Assembly (NCBI GenBank): GCA_032207245.1
Contig: CM063498.1
Location: 51,056,134 to 51,120,133, forward strand
Length of the DNA: 64,000 bases
Source: Pardosa pseudoannulata
Taxonomy: Eukaryota; Arthropoda; Arachnida; Araneae; Lycosidae
Direction: 5' to 3'
Numbering within the stretch: position 1 is the first letter of the stretch; the number at the start of each line of letters is the position of its first letter. Of this stretch, positions 33,590-44,183 are shown one piece after another. The notes beneath the pieces were generated by a model, which was not told the origin of the DNA, did not search any database, and saw nothing but the letters and a program-made list of their open reading frames with translations. The translations under genes and the position numbers were made by a program.

Positions 33590-34712
33590 AAGGATATATT
33601 TGAAAAATTGTAGTGGACAACTCTCTACAAATCGTTTTCAAATAAATGATGGCTCTGTTTAGCTAAAAGTTCAAGATTACTGAAAAGAACTTATTTACAA
33701 AAATATAGTGGAACACTCTCTACAAATCGCTTTTGAATAAAGGATAGCTCTGTTTGCTAAACATTGAAAATTACTGTAAAGTTATTACATATTTCCAAAA
33801 ATATAATGGAACTCTCTCTACAAATCGTTTTAAGATAAATGATGGATCTGTTTGGTTAAGCTTTGAAAATTACCGAAATGAAGATATTTACAAAAATGTA
33901 ATGGAACACTCTCTATAAGTAGCTTTCAAATAAAAAAAAAATGGCACTATTTGGCTAAACATTGAAGATTGCTGAAAAGAACACGTTTACGAAAACACAG
34001 TGTAAAAACCTACAAATTACTTTCAAATAAATGATGTATCTGTTTAGCTAAAATTTAAAGATTACTGGAAAGAACATATTTACAAAAATATAGTGGAACA
34101 CTATAAATCGCTTTCGAATAAAGGATAGCTCTGTTTGCTACACATTGAAAATTACTGTAAAGTTATTACATGTTTTCAAAAATATAATGGAAACCTCTGT
34201 ATAAATCGTTTTAAGATAAATGATGGTTCTGTTTGGTTAAACGTTGAAAATTACCGAAAAGAACATATTTACAAAAATGTAATGGAACACTCTCTATAAG
34301 TAGCTTTCAAATAAAAAAAAATGGAACTGTTTGGCTAAACATTGAAGATTGCTGAAAAGAACATGTTTATGAAAATACAGTGCAAAAAACTACAAATTAC
34401 TTTCAAATAAATGATGTATCTTTTTAGCTAAAATTTAAAGATTACTGGAAAGAACATGTTTACAAAATCATAGGGGAACACTCTCTACAAATCGCTTTCA
34501 ACAAAGAATAGCTCTGTTTGGTTAAACATTGAAAATTACTATAAAGAACATATTTACAAAAATGTAATGAAACACTCTAAGTAGTTTTCAAATAAAAGAT
34601 GTTACTGTTTGGCTAAACATTGAAGATTACGGAAAAGAGTATGTTGAAGAAAATTCAGTGTAAAACCCTACAAATTACTTTCAAATAAATGATGGATTTG
34701 TTTGCCTATTAT
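33590..34712. repeat. Higher-order satellite array of ~95-bp monomers
   Basis: About twelve monomers start near 33614, 33709, 33807, 33902, 34001, 34094, 34188, 34283, 34381, 34473, 34568 and 34659. They fall into four types ordered A-B-C-D-A-B-C-D-A-(B/C)-D-A, so the same type returns after about 381-385 bp. Type B carries AAAGGATAGCTCTGTTTGC and CTGTAAAGTTATTACAT; type C TTTTAAGATAAATGATGG; type D CTATAAGTAGCTTTC; type A ACAAATTACTTTCAAATAAA. The monomer at 34473-34567 has a B-like first half and a C-like second half. No protein is encoded. Confidence 0.95.
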
Positions 34713-35769
34713 TCGTATTATAAATTATAAAAAAATATGAAAAGTTTCTTCGAGGAGATACAGACCAACCTCAACTTTTATGTTCTGCTATATTTTTATA
34801 TCCTGTGTCATTTTTATTTTCGCATATTGTGATAAAGATATCCTGTTTCTAAGAATTACTTAATGAACATAACTTGAATGGGGCCTAATGCATTTGAACT
34901 CATTTTAGTTATTTTCTATTTGTCTGAGGAAATGTTACATTACGCTAATGAAAATAATGAAACAAAGAAAATACCATTAGGATACGCTGAATATTGTTTA
35001 GAATTTTGCAAAACCTCTCCTCACGTGTATTTCAATCTCATTTCCGCCAGCTAGGTTTACTTTTGTTCAGGATGATAACAAATCGTATGGATGCACGCGT
35101 GATCGTATTTTTGGCAAGATTCCCCAACCTTGAGTGTTTTCGCCGCCACATGCGGAACAGGTGAAAGCATTCAGCTTTTCAAACGCGAGATTTTGAGCAC
35201 CCCTTTCGATAGATTTATTTTTAAATGAAAAAAACAACACAGCCCCTGTTGTCTTTGCCCGTAGGTACCCATTTATTGTAATAGGGATGCCTTCATATAT
35301 AATTCTAATTCTCTATATATTCATAATTTAAGATGTTTATATTATTACAGAACTGAAAACTTAAGAGCATCATTTATTTTAACTTTTTGCTTTCCTGAAC
35401 CTCATATGAAGCTTCTAATTTCTGTAACGAAAGAAAATAGCTTAAAATATATTTTTTATATAACTAGGCTTTATATGTGACTTCAAATTGGATTAAATTT
35501 TCGATAACAGTTGATAGCACAAGATTGAAAATTTGATGTCTCAGATTTGGTAAAAAACTCAAAGCAGAAACAATGCATTTTGTTTGCGTTTGATTTTTGT
35601 CTCTTTATCACTAATAATTTTTAAAATGTCGTTTATAACAATGTAAAATACTGATATAAAATTTATCATCAAAATGCGCTTTCAATTTTGCTTGATTTTT
35701 AAATATACATGCATTTGAACCCCCCCTCCATCCACTATTCATACCTCATATGGTTCTTTGAATTTTACT
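34713..35769. other. Spacer, no gene recognised
   Basis: 35090-35260 is somewhat GC-richer, with no convincing frame. Confidence 0.5.
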
Positions 35770-36011
35770 TTAACCCTTTCGTGGGCCATTTTTTTCTCAC
35801 TCCACGTTTCCAAACTTTCAAAACAGAACTGCTAATTTTATTCAATCGATCGAACAATAGATGACAGAGCAAAACCGAAGAGGGAATCAGTCTTCCCATC
35901 GTTCCAATAGCAAGACCAATATATTAGAATGGGTTTTGCGTTTCCTACAGGTGTGTTTTGTAAGATCGTGTAGGTGGGAAGTAATCTTCCCACAGCCCAC
36001 GAAAGGATTAA
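35770..36011. mobile_element. piggyBac-type MITE (234 bp)
   Basis: TTAA at 35770-35773 and 36008-36011. Inverted ends CCCTTTCGTGGGC and GCCCACGAAAGGA agree at 12 of 13 positions. A sub-terminal perfect hairpin GGGAAG-TAAT-CTTCCC lies near the right end, with a related GGGAATCAGTCTTCCC further left. An ORF read through it (from 35861) has no domain. Confidence 0.9.
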
Positions 36012-36068
36012 AAGATCATGTTAAACGAATTATTTCTTTCCTACATTATCTAAACAACTTTTAGTATA

Positions 36069-36612
36069 TTAACCCTTTGCCTTAAAACAATGTATGGGAG
36101 ACGTGATCTTACTGCTGTGCCTAAAATGAGAACCTCGTATCACACACGTGATGATTCTGTCTGGCCAAAAGTGAAAAGCTCGTATCAGACATGTTATTGT
36201 TTTTAGGCGATAAATTTTTTGTTTTTGCGTTATTATTTGTTATTGTTTGTTACAGTTGCAATATAAGAGTTGGACGTTTATTTTTAGGCGTAATTGCAAT
36301 AGAGTATTATATTATATGCAATAAATAATTAACTGTTGGTGCTTAAAAAATTCTTAAAAATTTAAAAATTTAACCTAATGGCAAAAAGGAAAATTGATAC
36401 TAATAATGGTGCTGGAAAGTGTCCTGATTACACCTTAGAAACTGAAACAGATACCGATTTGGATACATCTGAAGATAGCATTGTAGTTTGTCCTGTAAAA
36501 AAACGTGTGCAAAATTTAGTGATGAAACTGCTTCTGGTCAAGACGCATGAGAAAAGCTTTCATTGAAAGTGGCACACACAATCGTCGCTCGATTCATGAG
36601 GCAAGAGGTTAA
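36069..36612 (+). mobile_element. Internally deleted piggyBac element, copy 1
   Basis: TTAA at 36069-36072 and 36609-36612 flank a 536-bp element with ends CCCTTTGCCTTA and GAGGCAAGAGG. It contains a short ORF from ATG 36378 (MAKRKIDTNNGAGKCPDYTL, then an acidic TETDTDLDTSEDSIV segment) that could be the N-terminal stub of a piggyBac transposase. The same stub is present in the copy at 45924. Confidence 0.85.
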
Positions 36613-36650
36613 TATCATTTTCAGCATATCAGTTCACAAAGGGTTCAGAA

Positions 36651-37124
36651 ATCATGAGAAGCAACCTTGGTGGTGTGAAAGAAAATAGCATTTGGGGAGG
36701 ACGTATGAACTCGGAAATTTATAGAGCCTCTAGACAGCCCGGTATAATAAAAATATTAATTAAAAGAATGAACTGGACTGCTCATGTTAAAAGGATGTAC
36801 GACTTGGTCTCTAAGTTAGATTGGAGAATACAAAATCCCAGTCTTCGAAGGGAAGGTTCTGAGAAGTAACCTTGGTGGTGTGAAAGAAAGTGGTTTATGG
36901 TGAAGACGTAAGAACTCGGAGATGTATAACGCTTTGGAGAGCCCGATATAAAAAAAAATATATTACAGTTAAAAGAGTGAATTGGCATGCTCATGTTACA
37001 AGAATGGACTAGGGAAGTTTAAAGGGTTCAGAAATCACGAGAAGCAACCTTGTTGGTGTGAAAGAAAATGGCTTTTGGGGAAGACGTAAGAACTCGGAGA
37101 TGTATAACGCTTTTGGAGAGCCCG

Positions 37125-37130
<6 letters not shown>
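36651..37130 (+). pseudogene. Tandem fragments of a non-LTR reverse transcriptase C-terminal region
   Basis: Three consecutive units start at about 36654, 36867 and 37039, each beginning AGAAGCAACCTTG. The first translates as SNLGGVKENSIWGGRMNSEI, YRASRQPGIIKILIKRMN, then WTAHVKRM, corresponding to the 'R..ng.w..R.N.EiY.ly..p.iv..ikinRL.WaGHv.RM' block C-terminal to the polymerase of many non-LTR retroelements. Units two and three carry stops and frameshifts. Unit three breaks at CCCGATATA (37130) and its continuation, ACAGTTAAAAGAGTGAATTG, is found at 39195, after a Tigger-like insertion. Confidence 0.6.
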
Positions 37131-37193
<63 letters not shown>

Positions 37194-37262
37194 TGAATCC
37201 CGCTTAAGAAGTTTTCTACGGTCCTAACTGATTAAAATTCTTAAGCGGGAAATTATTTATGC

Positions 37263-37269
37263 GTATGTA

Positions 37270-37357
<88 letters not shown>
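37263..37357. repeat. (TG)n(TA)n microsatellite
   Basis: A short TG run passes into a TA tract of about 80 bp. A second (TA)n precedes the Tigger-like end (37127-37190) and a third lies at 37976-38041. Confidence 0.95.
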
Positions 37358-37359
<2 letters not shown>

Positions 37360-37360
<1 letters not shown>

Positions 37361-37974
37361 GTAATCGTCCAGGGACCAACCAGCCCCGAACTTACATGAA
37401 AACTGCTTTTGAAAATTTGCCCCTATTATTTTTCTCAGTCCGGGCATGCTGGGCTGCCAAGTGTCCCGCTAACCGTCCGTTAGAAAGAAGCACATCATTT
37501 GTCGTGGCCGAACTTAACTTTTATTTCATCCTATAAAAATTGCACAGAATCCAGAGACGTCTGAACCTGACGGTGTCAGAACGCTCTCTCTCTAAGTTAT
37601 TGTAATGCCAACCTTCTGCGAGAGACGGCTAAAACCCGTGTGTGGGAAAAATGCTAAGGCACGTGTTATTTGCTTATAGAAAGTAACCTTTGACTGGAGC
37701 CATCTGCTATAATGTGGCGTCTTAGAGGAGCATTACTGCTGATCGTTACAAATTTTCATGGGAAAGTTATAACTTCCTAATTAAAATATCATTTTCTGTT
37801 TTGGGAATCATAGAAAGAATTTCGGGGTTACGTTGAAGGAATGAAAACATCCTCGTTTAAATTGGATGGCTGGGAAATATGGTTAATATAAAGAGAAGAA
37901 ATTAAGATCTAGAATATGAATGGGGAAAAGGGATAATTTTGGAATACGCTTTAGGGTTTAGATATTGATATTAT

Positions 37975-37975
<1 letters not shown>
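37360..37975. other. Unassigned GC-richer segment inside the Tigger-like element
   Basis: Contains GTCCAGGGACCAACCAGCCC and TCCGGGCATGCTGGGCTGCC. No frame, tRNA-like motif or terminal repeat was recognised. Confidence 0.4.
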
Positions 37976-38043
<68 letters not shown>

Positions 38044-38068
38044 ATACATAAATATATAAATATATTTA

Positions 38069-38712
38069 CGGTAAAACCCACTTAAGAAGTTTTCTAAAGG
38101 AATGGAAAGAGAAAACTTCTTAAACGAAATTAATTTTTTAAAAACAAAATAATCGCATATATAATGAGGAGAGATTTTTTTTCTTTATAAAATAATATAT
38201 AAACAATAGGTTTGGTTTTTCTCAAAAATTTACATTTTTTCCACACTTAAAAAATCAGTTAATAAAGGAAAACAACATAATTACCTTAGAATATCTTTAA
38301 TTCAGCTGAGAAATTTTGTTTTAAACACCACTGCAATCGATTTTACAGAAAAAATCGATTATAGTTTTTTGTTTTTGTTTTTTATCGGAAATTTGTAATT
38401 GATAACAGTCAATCTGTCTTAAGCTTTTAAAAATTTCTTCAGGCACATTTTAAATGAAAATGGCAACAATCATTTTCAGCCATAAACATTGACCTTTACA
38501 AACAGAAAGAGGGGAGAATAAAAAAAGTAATCGAAAGGCAGCTATAAACGCATTCTGTAAGCAAATTTAGAAATGAAAGAAAACTGTTTAAGCGGGAAAG
38601 AGTTTGGAACGAAATTTTATAAACGGGTTATTATAACATTGTATTTAATAGGGGGGGATGGGTACCGAAAATATAAACTTAAGCGGAAAAACTTATTAAT
38701 CAGGTTTGACTG
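38069..38712. mobile_element. Nested Tigger-like MITE (644 bp)
   Basis: Left end TA|CGGTAAAACCCACTTAAG (38069) and right end ATTAATCAGGTTTGACTG|TA (38712), flanked by TA at 38067-38068 and 38713-38714. The sub-terminal GGGTACCGAAAATATAAACT is shared with the right end of the outer element (39119), showing that both belong to one family. Confidence 0.65.
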
Positions 38713-39190
38713 TACCTTATTTCTTCAATTGAAACATATTAGGCTTTCATTTATTTTCAGTCTCAACCATTCCGGTTCTGGCGTTTTTTCTAATACTTCA
38801 TCAAGTTTTATCCCGCTCTATTAAAAATTTTTATAAGATTTTTCTAACATTCTCATGTTTTATGATAATGACTTGTATTTAAAACAAGTATTCCATTATA
38901 TTCCTAAACAGTGGTTATACTTGTCTGAAAATACTAATTCAGGATGGATTCTTCTTTCATGTAAAATTCCAGATGCCAACATACTTTAGTATTCAACAAG
39001 AAATTCAATTTTGTTTACTCTGATTTTTGATATTATTTTAAAATATTGGCTTTGAAACCATTACTTTAAATAATGTTTGAAATCGTTTTATCTTAAAAAA
39101 TGTTTATATTTGAAAAATGGGTACCGAAAATATAAACTTCTTAGGGGGGAAAACTTCTTAAGCGAGAACTTCTTAAACGGGTTTTACTGT

Positions 39191-39720
39191 ATTACAGTTA
39201 AAAGAGTGAATTGGCCTGCTCATGTTACAAGGATGGAGAGAAATCTCATACAGAGTTTTCATTGTCAAGCCTTTTATGTCCCGTAAGTGTAAAAGGCCTA
39301 AACTTTGTTGAATCGATTGAATTTTTAATTGAATCAGATTTTAAAGTAGTAAAACAATGGTAGTTAAGAACTGGCAGACAAGTCCAAAGAGTAGGCTGTA
39401 ATGGAAGATTCTCAAGCAGATGGCCTTTACCCCACTCTAGGCTGCTGTATCAGTTATGTTGCATTCATGATGAAAAATAGGCTGTTACAAAAAAGAATTT
39501 TCAGCTCGAAAGATACTATGTTCTCTTAAATACTTTTTGATACATATTTGTTTTAAATAAAAAATCCTTTTAAATTAGATTAAAGAAATTGGATATCAAA
39601 AATGTACTTATATTTAAAACAAAACTTTTACTCTTCTCTATCAAATAGTTTATTTATATACGGAGAAAGAGAGAGAGATAACTAAATGGTAAACCAGTAG
39701 TCAAATCAGTAAAGTAAAAT
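39191..39720. other. End of RT fragment unit three, then spacer
   Basis: 39195-39240 continues the RT unit interrupted at 37130 (translates as KRVNWPAHVTRM). The remainder up to 39720 is AT-rich with no gene recognised. Confidence 0.5.
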
Positions 39721-39848
39721 CTAGATCATTCTCTCATCAAATGGGTCGGCCTTAAAACCTTCATTTCTTTCCAGTGTTAATGTGTCTCCGATCACGTAGA
39801 CTCGAGGCGGAACATCAAATGAAGGAATTGCGTGAGACCTCATGGGAA
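39721..39848 (-). CDS. Possible 3'-terminal coding exon of an unidentified gene
   Basis: Minus strand: acceptor TTAATTAACCTCCAAG| ends at 39849. The open frame then reads PMRSHAIPSFD, VPPRVYVIGDTLTLERNEG and FKADPFDERMI and stops at TAG (39723-39721). The 41-codon frame has a protein-like composition and contains an ADPFD sequence; DPF is a known AP-2 appendage-binding tripeptide, noted only as a coincidence worth checking. No transposon motif is evident in it. Upstream exons were not found before 40.1 kb. I do not recognise the protein. Confidence 0.35.
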
Positions 39849-40102
39849 CTTGGAGGTTAATTAACCAAAGTAAAAGAAAGTTGGTACATGCGGCATTTCA
39901 CCTCATTCAATAACTTTCTAGAATGCATTTGGCATTCACCTTCAAATTTGATATGAATACATGTATGTAAGGAATTTGGACCGCACGACCAGTGTTTCAC
40001 TTGTATATGCATTTTTTGATTTTAGGAAAATCATCCCCATTGACCCCTTCCACTTGGCGTTCCTTGAAATTGGAGATGGCCGGCTAAGGAAGGGGGTGAT
40101 AA

Positions 40103-40291
40103 GGTTCTTTGGATGCGCTCGGTTGTGTTCTTGCAGACCAGCAGTACATCTGGACCAGAGAACTTTCCTTTTTGGCAGGAATCAAGTTGCGAGAAATGCG
40201 AACACCCCCTCCCCCAAGGAAATGGAGAGAAGATGTGAAGAAAGCAGTTGGTTTCGGGCCTGTGACTTGGAGAGATCTCTCGGTTCGATAG
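40103..40291 (+). CDS. GC-rich open frame, possible terminal exon or retroelement tail
   Basis: The frame SLDALGCVLADQQYIWTREL, SFLAGIKLREMRTPPPPRKW, REDVKKAVGFGPVTWRDL ends at TAG (40289-40291). The region is much richer in G and C than its flanks. A good acceptor (GTTGTGTTCTTGCAG) ends at 40138, so coding might begin with DQQYIW. A second frame is also open (to 40338), so the choice rests on residue composition. AATAAA at 40421 could be the polyadenylation signal. 'PRKWREDVKKAVG' recalls tails of some retroelement polyproteins, but I cannot assign it. Confidence 0.3.
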   Translation, partial: GSLDALGCVLADQQYIWTRELSFLAGIKLREMRTPPPPRKWREDVKKAVGFGPVTWRDLSVR

Positions 40292-40606
40292 GAGAGAACA
40301 CGAAGACGGTTTTATGTTTGGACTTAAAGGAATGCTAGGTTTATCCTTTCTGACTCATGCAGGCTCCGAGGTTCTAAATGCGACATTTTGTTTTACTCTA
40401 ATGTTTCATAAATCTTGTAAATAAAATTTGTGTTGTCCGTCTAAGCTTTTGGAGGAATTATTTTAAATCCATGCACTCCAGCAGCAATCAACAACGAACA
40501 TACCTGTCCCAGTAAATTAGGCGGGCAGGTCCCACGCAAGCATAACGCACCAGAACAGGGTGGTATTACAACGTGGCCCCCGGAGTGGGGGTGGTTGTTG
40601 CAATAA

Positions 40607-40800
<194 letters not shown>

Positions 40801-40977
40801 GCTGCTCTGACTTTCCTTTAGAACGGTTGAATGAACTATCACATAATAAATTTTTTTTTAAGAAATCTTAAAATGTAAATTGTACAGAAGCGCAACCGTT
40901 TTCAAGATAGGTTAATAAGAGAAAGATGAATTCAGTATGGCCGGTATCGAACCATCCTAAGGGAAACTTTTTGTAGA

Positions 40978-41154
40978 TTTGGTTTTTGACTTTGGAGCGC
41001 TACGGTCTACTTTTTGCAACACGAGGGCTAATGAGACCTGGACCTACTGCTTAAAGCCGATTCCGAACGGCTACGAACATCCATGCCTTAGTGGGATTCG
41101 AACCCACGAACTCTTCCGAAGGCCAGCACCCTAACCATTTGGCCATCGTTCTGT
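40978..41154 (-). mobile_element. tRNA-derived SINE with TSD
   Basis: Head to tail on the minus strand, with B-box GGTTCGAATCC and an intact tRNA-like arm. The direct repeat ACTTTTTG(T/C)AGA flanks it at 40966-40977 and 41155-41166 (11 of 12). The CCAAA tail is degraded. Confidence 0.9.
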
Positions 41155-41166
41155 ACTTTTTGCAGA

Positions 41167-42225
41167 AGGTTGTGAAATAAGAGTTTACCTTAAGGTTCTT
41201 AGGATTATTAATGAGTCGAAAAATGAACAAAAGTTAAATTTTTCAGTTATTTTTTTTTTAAACCTGTAACTTTTTCATCTAATGTTGAGATATATTTAAT
41301 TTTTCATTAAAAATATATTTCATTATTTAAAAAATTATATACTTTTAAAATTAATCTTTTACCATCTCTATTTTAGAATACGAAAATTAGAGAAAATTTT
41401 GCAAGGAAGATATGAGAAAATATTTTACGTAGAGACACGCTTTCTATCAAAAATATAATTGATAGTACCTTTACAATATATATAATTTAAAATCTATACG
41501 TAAATTATTTATGTGTAAAATCGCGTGGAAATTAAAATATATCAAAATATCCTAACCTTTTGCTATCCAAATTTTCTTTATATTGTGTGTGTACAATATA
41601 ATTTTCATCCGATTGGACCTAAATTTTCTTTATATTTTCCAAACTATGTTTTTTTTTTTTGTAATGATAAATTTTTAATTTAAAAAAAATTAATTATTTT
41701 CAAGTATTTTTTAAAAATTTATATGTATCTTAAATACGTACAAAATTCAAAATTTAAAGGTATGATGACAATGTTTAAATTACTTGTGTATCTCATAGCA
41801 TATATGTATTTACATATTACATTTATAAATTTCGTAACGCATGAACGAAATTTTCAAAATTTATTAGTAGTGTACTATCATATCTTACAAACTAATAGGG
41901 ATAGTTTGTAAAGTAGTTTGTAAAGTATAATGCACAGAAAGTAAAAAATATGAAATCTGACATAACATATTTAAAAGTTTAAAGTACGGTGTGTACATGA
42001 CACAGATTGTATATAATTTACTGCTGCTCCATTTAAGATATAACAAAAGATTTGGTATGAAAATATGGAGAAACATTAGCAAATAACTATAACAAATTTA
42101 AAAATCGAATTTTTTGAAAACTTAGTATGCCTAAGACTTATTAAAAAGTAAACAATTTTCAGGCAAAGTAAATATAGGTGTTTTTTTTTTCTTTTAATGT
42201 ATTTGACCCGGTTCCCAAGCTATGA
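41167..42225. other. AT-rich stretch, no gene recognised
   Basis: Overlapping open frames near 41723-42082 on both strands have no domain. Confidence 0.5.
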
Positions 42226-42238
42226 GACCATTGCAAGG

Positions 42239-42421
42239 TTTGGTTTGGTTTGGTTTGAAGCTCTACGGTCTTCTTTTTTGTAACACAAGGGTTAATGAGA
42301 CCGGAACCTACTGCTTAAACCGATTCCGAACGGCTACAAACATCCATGGCACAGTGGGATTCGAAACCACGAACTTGGTTCCAAAAACCAGTGCCATGAC
42401 AATTCGGCCATCCTTCGGCTG
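42239..42421 (-). mobile_element. tRNA-derived SINE with perfect 13-bp TSD
   Basis: Direct repeat GACCATTGCAAGG at 42226-42238 and 42422-42434. It has a tail of three TTTGG units at its left side, a body with CGATTCCGAACGGCTAC, and a tRNA-like head ending in AATTCGGCCATCCTTCGGCT. Confidence 0.95.
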
Positions 42422-42434
42422 GACCATTGCAAGG

Positions 42435-43189
42435 AGGTGTCATGAATTATCTGCTTTCATATTCATGGTAGAAGCTTTGTTCATCATAACTTTAACCAGT
42501 CAATGATAAAAAGTTCACAAATAAAATTTTAGAACACTTTAGTGAAGCACAACTTAATACATTCACATCGGTTTATCAAAGAGTGAAGCAACAACTTTTA
42601 AACACAACACTTATCAATCGAAAATATCCTACGAGAATAGCAGAAATAGTAATTATTTTTCAGTCTAGTAGAAGTAGTAGTTCTTTTTTAATCTAGTTGA
42701 AGTAGTAGTTAGTTACAAGTTAAGGGAAGTAGTAGTTCTTTACAGGAGTCTTGTGACATTAAAGAAGATGCTTCAACAAGAAAATAATATTATTACGATT
42801 TGGCTAAGAATAAAAAAAAACCTTTCCTACTTTAACAAACAAAGCTCTAGAAATTTTATTGTTATTTGTTACATCGCAATTATGTGAAACTGGTTTTTCC
42901 ACAGTAGTTGTTTTGAAAACAAAGTAACGATCATGTTTAGTGATTGAAAAGGAACTAAGAACAGCGATATTTACAAAGATACCATGGTTTGAGAAAATAT
43001 GCGTTAAAAAAAAAAAAAACCATCCATCACATCATTAAAATATAATTATGCAATATTAATTATGACCTGTATTCTAGTTTTTGTATTTTTGTAAGATTTG
43101 TTTCTGTTCCATTTAAAATTAATATTATTTACAATGAATATTTGAAGTAGGGCATAACAGAGAAACGATTAGTCGCAAAATATTAAAAT
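42435..43189. other. Spacer with a short imperfect GAAGTAGTAGTT repeat
   Basis: GAAGTAGTAGTT recurs about every 35-45 bp at 42668, 42701 and 42726. No gene recognised. Confidence 0.5.
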
Positions 43190-43400
43190 TCCATATTTAG
43201 GATTATTATGACATCTAGTTATGCTCCCCCTGTTTTGATTGAAACCTGCGACGAAACCTATTGCAAAAATTTCAATATAATGTTAAGGCTGTGGAACAAA
43301 AATGATTTGCCGAAAATATTGAAATTTTCTGTTTAGACTGTTATAACAACTAGTTATGTACCTGTAATTTTAATTACAATCCGTACTCCATATAACAAAA
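43190..43400. repeat. Diverged ~145-bp satellite-like monomers, cluster 2
   Basis: Two units with TTATGACATCTAGTTATGC and TTATAACAACTAGTTATG, about 130-140 bp apart, are related to clusters at 22480, 46560 and 47800. Confidence 0.6.
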
Positions 43401-43474
43401 AATTTCAAAATTACGGCCATTATTGCTTCTGATTTGCAACAATGCGACTTAAAGATATCGCTGTATTCCCATAC

Positions 43475-44175
43475 CAGAGGTGACCAGCTGCATGCGGCTC
43501 GCGAGCCACATGCGGCTCTTTGAAGGCTTATTTGTGGTTCTCGATAAATGTACCCTAGTTCCCTTTTCATTTTTGTGCTATTGTATTTTAAAAAATTATT
43601 ACAACTGATGGATCTCCGGCAATGGTGGGTGCCGAACGATGGCCGAATGGTTAGGGTGCTGGCTTTCGGAACCACAGTTCGTGGGTTCGAGTCTCACTAT
43701 GGCATGGATGTTTCTAGCTGTTCGGAATCGGCTTTAAGAAGTGGGTCCCGGTCTCATTAGCCCTCGTGTTGCAAAAAATAAACCGTAGCGCTCCAAACCA
43801 AACCAAACCGGCAATGCTGGGTAAAAAAAACGGTCTAAACGGGCTTTTAAGAAATGATTCTCAAATTCCTTAATTCATATCGATTCACTGCATAATTCAC
43901 AGAGATAATCTTGTTACAAAATATTTAAAACATCCTGATGTTATGAAATCAGTGTAAATTACATTCGCACTAATGCAAAAAATCGTCGACAATTCAAAAA
44001 TTTCCTTGAAAAATTAAAGGACGAAGAACTTTCAAATAACATTCAATATAATTTCTGTAAAAAAATTTTTAATACCTTTTTTGCATACCTTTTAAATACA
44101 TAATTAATTGAGGCTCGCGAAAAATTTCAAATTTTGGAAAATGGCTCGGACAGTCAAGGAGCTTGGCCACCCCTG
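43475..44175. mobile_element. hAT-like MITE containing a SINE
   Basis: Ends CAGAGGTGACCAGC (43475) and GCTTGGCCACCCCTG (to 44175) are inverted repeats. Flanking 8-mers TCCCATAC (43467-43474) and TCCTATGC (44176-44183) agree at 6 of 8, an aged hAT duplication. The left end carries ATGCGGCTCGCGAGCCACAT. The SINE at 43631-43807 is a later insertion. No frame is open over a useful length. Confidence 0.65.
43631..43807 (+). mobile_element. tRNA-derived SINE, reference copy on the plus strand
   Basis: A complete 177-bp copy: A-box-like GGCCGAATGGTTAGGG, B-box GGGTTCGAGTCTC, a tRNA-unrelated body (TTCGGAATCGGCTTTAAG, ATTAGCCCTCGTGTTGCAAA), then CCAAACCAAACCAAA. The direct repeat CCGGCAATG(G/C)TGGGT flanks it (43616-43630, 43808-43822; 14 of 15). 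The internal pol III promoter is of tRNA type. Although the head resembles a tRNA, it is part of the SINE and not a tRNA gene. Confidence 0.95.
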
Positions 44176-44183
44176 TCCTATGC

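Larger units (their letters stand above)
37191..39189. mobile_element. Tigger-like element inserted in the RT fragment
   Basis: Left end TA|CAGTGAATCCCGCTTAAG (37191) and right end CTTAAACGGGTTTTACTG|TA (39189) are inverted repeats with flanking TA. The host RT fragment is continuous when this block is removed. A smaller relative (38069-38712) is nested inside. The left 60 bp alone form a 12-bp perfect inverted repeat, CCCGCTTAAGAA/TTCTTAAGCGGG. It includes TA tracts and an unassigned segment 37360-37960. No transposase frame was recognised. Confidence 0.65.

Noticed and set aside
33590..34712. CRISPR-like repeat/spacer array
   Set aside because: The repeats are contiguous diverged monomers with no unique spacers, in a eukaryotic context; it is a satellite.
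43631..43807. tRNA gene call from A-box and B-box
   Set aside because: The tRNA-like head is attached to a SINE body and tail, flanked by a TSD and present in many copies; it is the SINE promoter.
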